Positions 56,424-64,000 of a stretch of DNA of 64,000 nucleotides are shown here, in pieces; position 1 is the first letter of the stretch; every line of letters begins with the position of its first letter. The stretch is from Agapanthus africanus (Eukaryota > Streptophyta > Magnoliopsida > Asparagales > Amaryllidaceae), in contig JASDDO010000001.1 in the NCBI GenBank assembly GCA_030015575.1, positions 324,231,595 to 324,295,594 of the forward strand. The letters are read 5' to 3'. The position numbers and the translations under genes were made by a program. The notes beneath the pieces are model-generated. The model searched no databases, was not told where the DNA came from, and saw only the letters and a program-made list of their open reading frames with translations.

Positions 56424-59216
56424 TGCTTTTCTCTAGAACACCCCGTATCACTACGGATATCCACTTCCATTGGATAAATCTATCGTATAGTTACATACGA
56501 ACTCGAAGGAACTTTTTCGAGGATGGATTCTGGTTCTGGAGAGATTGAATAGGATTATTCAGATGTCTTTTCCCTTTACCTTTTCTCAGGTTGCGAGGGC
56601 TCCTAGGATTAGGAGAGTACACCTATTATGCTAATTGGATAGTCTTCTTCCAAACCTTAGGCTGGTGCCGAAGGGTAGGGAAGGAAGAAAACCAATTAGC
56701 CTAAAGTTGGTGTACAAAAGGTAATAAGTAAAGACATAATAAAGGGATTGCAGTGAGGGCATGTAAGTATATGGTTACTGTCATGATTCAGGATAGTGGA
56801 AGAGGCGTTACTAGGAATACCAGTTAACCACTTTTTTTTGAAACATTTTCATGTGTCAGTTTCACTGTGCGATATTAATTGAAAACTGTTTTCCTAATTG
56901 AAATCTAACTCCAGTGTATGTACTTACTAGATCAGTTCTCACATCTGCATGTTATTGCGGATGGTGAGTGGGAGTAAGATATTGGGAATTGGGTGATTAG
57001 ATCCTCATTATATCGGAATTAGTTGTAATTGGTGATATTTGAGGAAATCATCTGGATTTTGCCGGACGACAAATATTTGGTTTTGAATATCCGTTGTTAT
57101 GTACCAATTTCAAACTGATATATCTGTACGTTTATTTTATAAAGTGAGATAACTTTTTGATATTATGTCTCTGACATTTACCTATATCAGCTGGTGATTA
57201 GGTAAGGTGCATTCAACAGCGGTGTAACTCTTCTTAACTATAGTACAGTTTTTTAACCTACGACGAACATGGTTTGATTTATTGAACTCAGGGGACTTAT
57301 ACAAAGTATTGTATGTTGTCCAGTGTCCATTAGGACAAAAGGGTTGGTACTCGTACTATATTCTGTTTACTTATGACTTCTCCAATTCTAGACATGTATT
57401 TCATTGAAATGCAAAGTCCAGATATCGAGAAGTTATAAGTATAAGAATAAAGTAGAGAACCATATGTTGTAAGTATCAGGATTCTTCAAGGAAGTCGAAG
57501 ATGTAGATACTTGTGTTTGGTATTCCGTTGATAGTAATGGTTTTGAGAACTTGCTTCTCTTTCAGGTTACTCACATATGGATGCACTCCTAGATGAGTAA
57601 TGCTGAATGGCCTCCTTCCATTTGGTTGATATGCACTGGAGACAGCTGCATGATTTTGAATCTGGTTCCAATAAATTAGTGCTTTTGTTTCTATATTAGA
57701 TATATATAGAATCAATTTATATCTTAACGATGTTAAGGTATAGGGAGTTGTTCGGCTGATGCTTAAAACCAGAATCCGGATAAACTTTAGGCACGTTTCA
57801 GTAATGGCTGTTTGTGGGTTATCCCGGGCTTTGACGAGGGTTAACTTTTTACCATCAGGAAGATCAATATTTGTATTGTTCTTGACTCGCCACAGTTTTA
57901 GTAAAATGGACTTTTTCAGAAAAACAAAAGTGGGAGTATGGTAGAACTGGAAGTGATTCCAGAACCGCAAACGATCACTGAAGATTTAATAGAACCTAAG
58001 GATTCAATTGATTTTGACGTTCCATTAGCCACTCCGCAAATTTTGGTGGGTAACCTCAGGCACCCGAGAGGTACTTCGGTCTTCTCAGAAATGGTGACAG
58101 GGAGGTTCTTGTTTACCCAGACTTGCCATTGCTGTTGTTCTAGACTATAAGACCTGGCAGGAGGATGAGTATAGCTTCATTCTAAACTTGCTTTAGAAGT
58201 GCACGTGTATATGACTCTGCCAGAGGGTTGTTGTAGTCAGTGGGAGTAGCGGAAGCATAGTGGGCAAGTAGCTTATGTCTATTTATAGGCTAAAGCTGGT
58301 ACAGCGGAATTAGATCATCTATTTTTGAGGTGACAGTCATAGGCTTTGACTTCATCAGAATAGGAGATGGATCTGGTAAGAAGGTAGTAGAGAGTGATGT
58401 CCAGATATTGGGATGACATGCACTTGATAGGAAGAGTTATTCCTATACTACGATCGGTTATACTGTGGTTGTCACAAAGTTGTTTCTCCACATAAGATAT
58501 GGATATAATATCAGGTTTTCTGGTTACTATATCTATGGTTTTAGATCTAGATTTAGGAAGTATCCCAATCTGGGTACTTTGACATTATTCTAGATATATT
58601 TTGAATGGTTGACTCCTGGCATGGTGGTGTACCTCCAGATGATGGAGTCACCCTCTCTAAAGGTGTCTTACAGACTAAAGTAGGGAGGGATCTGCATGAT
58701 TAGCATATCACTTGCTCAGGCAATTGAGTTAATCATGAATGTCAAGTATCACACCAGATGTTGTTTTTGCACTAGCTGCAATAAACATATATTAATCCAA
58801 TCCCGGAGAAACATTGGGAAGAAGTTTTGAACATAAATGGATGTTCTAGGGATATGGTAACGGCAGCCTCTTTCAGGAGACGGTTACCATTTCAGGCTTC
58901 CAAGGTGACCTGGATGATAGAGTGACTGTCGGAGTTATAGTTTTTCCCTTTTCTGAGGGACAGTATGTTGGACAGTTGGTCCAAGCGGATACTGAGGAAA
59001 GGCATGGCGCAGGATACTGATTAAATTCAGTGGACGATGCAGTCTAAGTAGTTTGCTGGATTTGGAGTTCATTTATGAACCGGGTCCCATCAAATATCCA
59101 GACAAATTCTAAGACAGGTATTGCTCATTTCGGGAGATGGTTTTCTCCCCAAAGTTGAGATACAGAAAGAAACATTGGAGCGGATCCACTCACTGAGGCT
59201 ATTTCTCGAACGCAAT
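56424..59216 (+). pseudogene. Element G, right part: decayed copia pol
   Basis: This continues G after the F insertion and is homologous to the F interior from about 41210 to 43850, with the same decay. It holds the second 400-bp module (56429-56800), protease and integrase relics (for example near 57330-57430), the readable linker stretch VELEVIPEPQTITEDLIEPKDS at about 57941-58006 (against VELEEVPEPQTVTESLVEPEGS in B), RT and RNase H relics, and the ADPLTEAIS-like relic near 59180. The Del/Tekay-like LTR cuts it at 59216, so the PPT and 3' LTR of G are not seen. No long frame is open. Confidence 0.82.
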
Positions 59217-62200
59217 TGTCACGACCCGAAAGTACGGAACGTGACCGACACTTAGATTACGAAGCGTCCAGAGGCGCCACGTAACCTAAGTAAGCCGAAG
59301 CCCAGAAATCTAAACCATAAAAAAAAGAAGAAGAAAGAGAAAACAAGTTTAAAAGCATCAGCAAATTTTCCTAAAAATTTCGGCAGAGTCTCCTCTGTAA
59401 AAACTGGCCCCAAACGGATACAACAAGTATAATATATATAAACAATAAAAAGCATCCCCACACGGGTGCTAGCTCAACGCCAACAGGCGGAAACAACCAC
59501 AATAAGCACAATAATATACAACGCCAAAGGGCGAGGCTCAAAATTCAAAAGAAAACAAAACTACCAGATCAGAAAAATACAAGCACGACTCTAAGGTCGA
59601 AATAAATAACTGGTCCAATAAACTTATCAAAAAATACAAGTATGGTTGATGGAGCTTACTAGATACAAAAGAAAGAATAAAAGTACAATGGTGGTCCAGA
59701 TACAAGTGAACCAACCTACCGTGCAAATCACCCTGAATGAAATGATGTGCCAGCAACTGCCAGGGAAACATGTACATCGAACCTGTAATAAAATTTGGCA
59801 CAACGGGGGTGAGTTGCCAACTCGTGAGTAGAAGACATCTACGAAAAGAAATCGAATGCACGACGCTATCCTAGGTCATAATAATACACTACTATATCCC
59901 AATCATCTAGTAATTGCAGGGTAATACTACGTGTAAATGCAGATTCTCCGTGCTCGTGTCAGTGCCTCAAATAATACTATGTCATATGAATGGATATGCA
60001 TGCACCATGAATGTAAAATAATCAATCCTTAAATCCAGATATATCTGTATAAGAAATCTTTAACTGTTATCATAGTAAAATGTGTATAGGAATCTGAAAT
60101 ATCAACAATGAAATCCATGAAATCCGTGTCAAGTATCGACACAAAACATGTAAATCTCAAGTCTCAATATCTCGGGCTCCGTCAGTCCGGATCGGCCTAT
60201 ATCATCAAATCCCACGACAACGGTCGGTATTCTCCGGATATCCGCCGCGCCAGACATCACCGGTAGGTAGCCTTCCCCTGCCAGGCTCATCGTCTACAAC
60301 TCGATCTTCTTGCCCCAGGGTACCATACCGGGCCCACCATGTACCCGAGACGGTTCATCCACTCCTCGAATCGGGTCTCGAAATCCAACAGAAAACATGA
60401 AATCTCATGGTGGACGACACATACATCACGAGAAAACCGCACCTTATGTTTTAAAAAGAGAGGAGGAGAGAGAGAAGTTTTTATATATATTATTGCTGTT
60501 TTCCCCAAAAATCCAGAAATCTCATAGAAACCCAAATCTCAAAATCATGAGTAAGTATATGATAAGTGTCAGCATATGCCCATAATACTGTATGATAACA
60601 TGAAAATATGAATGCATGAATGTCTAAGTAATAAATACCATGTCTATACTAACATCAGAAAGTAATCACAATATTATATCGATCTAGTTATTAACTGATT
60701 CTATCAATAAAAGATAATATGATCTAAAGTGTACGTGACATAGCAATTACCGATTATGATGTGTGTGAGCCGGTCAATAAGCGTGCGTGGAATATGCGCA
60801 TCATCGGTAATGGTGCTGGTGTCCTAACAGGAAAAGTTTTATGATGATTATAGAAACATATATATGAACATGCACATTATGATTACGGTATGAAAGTAAA
60901 GACAGATGTGTGTTATCCACCCATTTGATATACAAATATAACTACCACTATAAGACTCGAACCTAAACTAGTGTCCATCTAACCCCCAAAACAAAACCTA
61001 CCTAAGAACTAGTCGATAAGAAGTAGGAGTACACTTAAAGTCTGAGTCCATATCTCTAATAGTCGGCGATCCAGCCTCAATAGCGTCACGTACGTAGTAC
61101 GACTTCATGAAATCAAGAGTGCGGATCAATCATCACATCTATGCCTCGTATGGTAAAATCCATCGTACGGCATCCCAATATTGGGGTACGGGTCAAATAT
61201 CACCTACGTGTCTCATTATTCGTATAATATCATCATCAACCCATGTCATGATCAAGGTGCTATGATGTAATCGCATACATCAATTATATAACATTGCCAT
61301 CATAAATATACCTCATTAATTTATCCTCAGAAATATCATGTCATATGTATCATATTGTGATTAAGTCATACTGATATCATATCGTCATCAAGTCACACCT
61401 ATATGATATCGACATCAGGTCACACCTATATAATGTCGTAATCAAGTCATACATATATCATATCGTGATCAGTCACAAGTTACAATTCGGGTTCTATTTT
61501 AGAGTCCCATGTACCTCAATATCATCACTACCCATTATAATTTATGTATACCTGTTCATTATCATTTTCTAATGATCCGCTAACATTTTAATACGACTGC
61601 ATAGCCAAGAATCACGGCATCAAGCCCAGTTATACTGTTTCATTCCCGTGTATCATATCACATCAATGTATCCCATATACGTGTTATGTATATATATATA
61701 TATATACATATACCTAGTCCTATATATATATACACCATGTCGAGTTTCAGTGTGTGCGTGTGTGTGTTTCTACTTGAAACTTACGAATCTTTTCCAAGGT
61801 ATTCATCCTCTGGTATGGTCTTCCTAAATCAGTCTAGTCCAGCCTAGGGTCATTACTAGGGTCCTACTCATTAAGAATCTAGGGTCACATCTGGTTTCCT
61901 AATGATAATAAGTACTATTCCTATTCTACGTTGCGGGGGTGCTAAACGCTATCCACCCGACTTCCCCCCGTAGATATACATCTACTCACCTGGTCCATGT
62001 CTGCCGAAGACGGTGTCGCCATCCTCCTCTTCATCGCCCGCAGTCCACGTGAGGGGTACCTAAACGCAAACATATAAATAGTATCGTAAACTGAATCACA
62101 TGCAAAAGTCAAAACGACGCAAGGAACAAGCATAGGTTAAAACTTATGTCCCGTCCACGCAAAAGAACCAAATATCGCTCGATATCGGCGTACAAACTCC

Positions 62201-63772
62201 GATGGATCGAGATAACATGAACAAATAACTCATAGTTTTAAAACTCATTACTTATATTATAAAACATGATTTAATTCATCGAAACACCAAAATCCATCAA
62301 ATCGCCCGATTTCGTAAAACCCGAAAATGCCAATTTACCGTTTTTCTTCAAAACTTGACATTTAAATGAAACCAATGGTCATAAAACTCATTAAATAGCC
62401 TAACTAGATTATAGAAACCATTACTATATTTTTATTACACAAATATGTATGGATTTGGAATTTCTAGTTTGCAACCTTTATCAATTTTCAACATCTTACA
62501 AGCCAAATTCCACAATTTTACAACAAACTTGATTTTGCATGAGTTAATGTATTAAAATAAAATTCATGATGATAATGATATAATGAAACCATAATTTATA
62601 TTTTTAATCTCATTTATTTAGGAATTTCCAAAATCTAGTTTACAAAAATAGCATTTTATTAGTATTTTCCAATTATCAAAAGAAACTAGTGATCAAACTA
62701 AGTTTTTCTTTCCATTAACATGCTAATATTCTCACTAAAACTAAAATCTAATGATAGCAATCTTAATTAGAATTTTATATTACCCACATATACATTTTAT
62801 AAAAACTAGTTAGCTAAATAGCATAATTAAATCAATTTGAATAAACAAATTATTATACAACAACCATGCAAGATTTTTCCACTCTAAAAAAATGTTAAAC
62901 TAGCTATTATAACCTTATTTAATTAATAAAAACCACAACTTGAATTTACAAACCCTAACTTGAATTTTAAAATTTTCAAATAGAATTAATTTAATAAATC
63001 TAATTATGCTTTAAAAGAAACATCTAATAGAAATAAATCAAAAGAGAAAGATTTATACCTCCACATCATAAAGTACAAACATGAAAATGAGACTCCAAAA
63101 TGCATGCTTTCCCACTCCAAAATCCATGGAAGGAAGAGCAAAGAATAAAGGGTAGGAATTTATTAGGATTTTGTGCATTTTTTATTGAATTTTGGAGGAT
63201 TTTTGATGATTTTTGGAATTAAAATAAAATTGGAAAATGGGGGGGGCTGCCATGGGAGTGAGGCCGGCCAAGTTTGGGAGGTGAGGGAGAGAAAGAAATG
63301 AGTGAGGAATTGTGCAGAAGTTTCCCCCAAAATATCACTTCATTATGTCTTTTCACAACCTTATTTAATTTCTTTTATTTCTTTACTAAAACAATTCAAG
63401 AAAACTCTAGAATTTTGGAAAAATTTGCAAATAAATTTTGCATGAAACACACTAAATTCTAATATGCCATGGTTCATTTTTACAAATTAAAACCATTCAA
63501 ATTTGTAATTTACACTAATTTAGTGTAAAAATAAAGCTTATGTTAATATTTAAAACAATTAATTTAGGAAAAATATTTAATTAAACTAAAAATTTATAAG
63601 TGACTAAATAAACACCATTTACTAGTAATAACATAATTAAAATAGGTATTTTTAAATTTATAGTGAAAAATAATTACGGTTTTGTTTTACGAAAAATACA
63701 TTTTACTTTACCGAAAATCCTAAAATTCACTTAAACAAATTTTATTTATTTAATTATTTTTAAAATGTTACA
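59217..63772 (-). repeat. Element J: 3' LTR of a Del/Tekay-like Ty3/gypsy element (4.56 kb)
   Basis: The left end is TGTCACGACCCGAAA and the right end AATGTTACA, so on the minus strand the LTR runs TGTAACATT...CGTGACA. A strong purine tract (minus strand TCTAAAAGGGGGGAAGAT) abuts the right end, which marks this as the 3' LTR. Length 4556 bp, long but within the range of Del/Tekay chromoviruses. GCAAT at 59212-59216 is the probable left TSD. The LTR has no convincing ORF. Its right third is very AT-rich, a 27-bp tandem repeat lies at 61346-61476 and a TA run near 61690-61706. Confidence 0.8.
61346..61476. repeat. 27-bp tandem repeat in the J LTR
   Basis: About five degenerate units contain AAGTCACACCTATATGATATCG-like sequence; the AAGTCA/AGGTCA anchors occur at about 27-bp intervals. 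Confidence 0.75.
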
Positions 63773-63790
63773 ATCTTCCCCCCTTTTAGA
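63773..63790 (-). other. Polypurine tract of J
   Basis: The minus strand reads TCTAAAAGGGGGGAAGAT immediately before the LTR start TGTAACA. Confidence 0.85.
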
Positions 63791-64000
63791 AATTCGGTCC
63801 TCGAATTTAAATTAAAACTCCCCCTCCAAATACTAAAATATTTAGCAAAGCACTCAAATCGTCGGGGCTCCGAAATCATCAATACATAACTAAAATCAAC
63901 TCCGTCAAACATAACGCAATCATCGGAGTTATGACGAGAATAAAATATCAAAATCCAATATGAAAACCAACATAATATACATCAATCTATAACTTATATA
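63791..64000 (-). other. Internal 3' region of J, cut by the window edge
   Basis: This is the start of the internal region of J. A minus-strand open stretch (63951-63760) runs through the PPT (ending RTEFLKGGKIVTF), as often seen upstream of Del/Tekay 3' LTRs. I cannot show that it is coding. The gag-pol would lie to the right of the window. Confidence 0.5.

Noticed and set aside
63274-63462. 62-codon frame in the J LTR near its right end
   Set aside because: AT-rich, Phe-rich translation with no conserved motif, inside an LTR.

Overview
The window looks like gene-free, repeat-dense nuclear DNA of a flowering plant, probably a eudicot with a large genome; I cannot name the species. Essentially every base can be assigned to an LTR retrotransposon. 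Coding relics belong to Ty1/copia elements (Angela/BARE-like, with LTRs of about 2.0-2.2 kb, leaders of 2-3 kb and a tRNA-iMet-type primer site) and to Ty3/gypsy elements (one Athila-like with a tRNA-Asp-type primer site, one Del/Tekay-like LTR). I see no host gene, tRNA, rRNA or CRISPR.

Layout, left to right. Element H (copia, minus strand, leader plus 5' LTR) is 1-3906 and sits in the 3' LTR of element A. A (copia, minus) is 3907-12785. D (copia, plus, 5' LTR and a truncated gag-pol) is 12786-15395. An Athila-like gypsy element (minus) is 15396-26785; its right flank lies inside C. C (copia, minus, no gag) is 26786-34832 and is inserted in G. G (old decayed copia, plus) survives as 34833-36352 and 56424-59216. 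F (decayed copia, plus) is 36353-56423, inserted in G with a TGCTT target duplication. B (copia, minus, young, LTRs of exactly equal length) is 44207-54628, inserted in the 3' LTR of F with a CCTAG duplication. A 4.56-kb Del/Tekay-like LTR (59217-63772) is inserted in G at the right, with its internal region leaving the window.

How the parts relate. A and B (and truncated D) have or had a capsid gag followed by protease, integrase, RT and RNase H. C, F and G have the same leader and start-codon context, but the gag is replaced: a short unrelated N-terminus in C, a decayed stretch with a 400-bp tandem module in F and G. F nevertheless transposed with matching TSDs, PBS and PPT, and its decayed interior is shared with the separate insertion G, so the decayed form itself was copied. 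This resembles the known BARE1/BARE2 relation, in which a gag-deficient copia element uses the Gag of another.

The strongest unexplained signal is a hairpin of about 106-122 bp in the leader of all five copia elements whose leader survives (H, A, C, F, B). It lies 155-163 bp downstream of the PBS and carries a GCCGCGG/CCGCGGC core. The outer arms differ between elements but stay complementary, and A and B even swap AA:TT for TT:AA in the core. A second leader signal is a 19-bp motif present three times with spacing near 85 and 92 bp. The same GC palindrome also occurs in the LTR and leader of the unrelated gypsy element. These are good candidates for cis-acting RNA signals (packaging or dimerisation) shared by gag-bearing elements and gag-less parasites.
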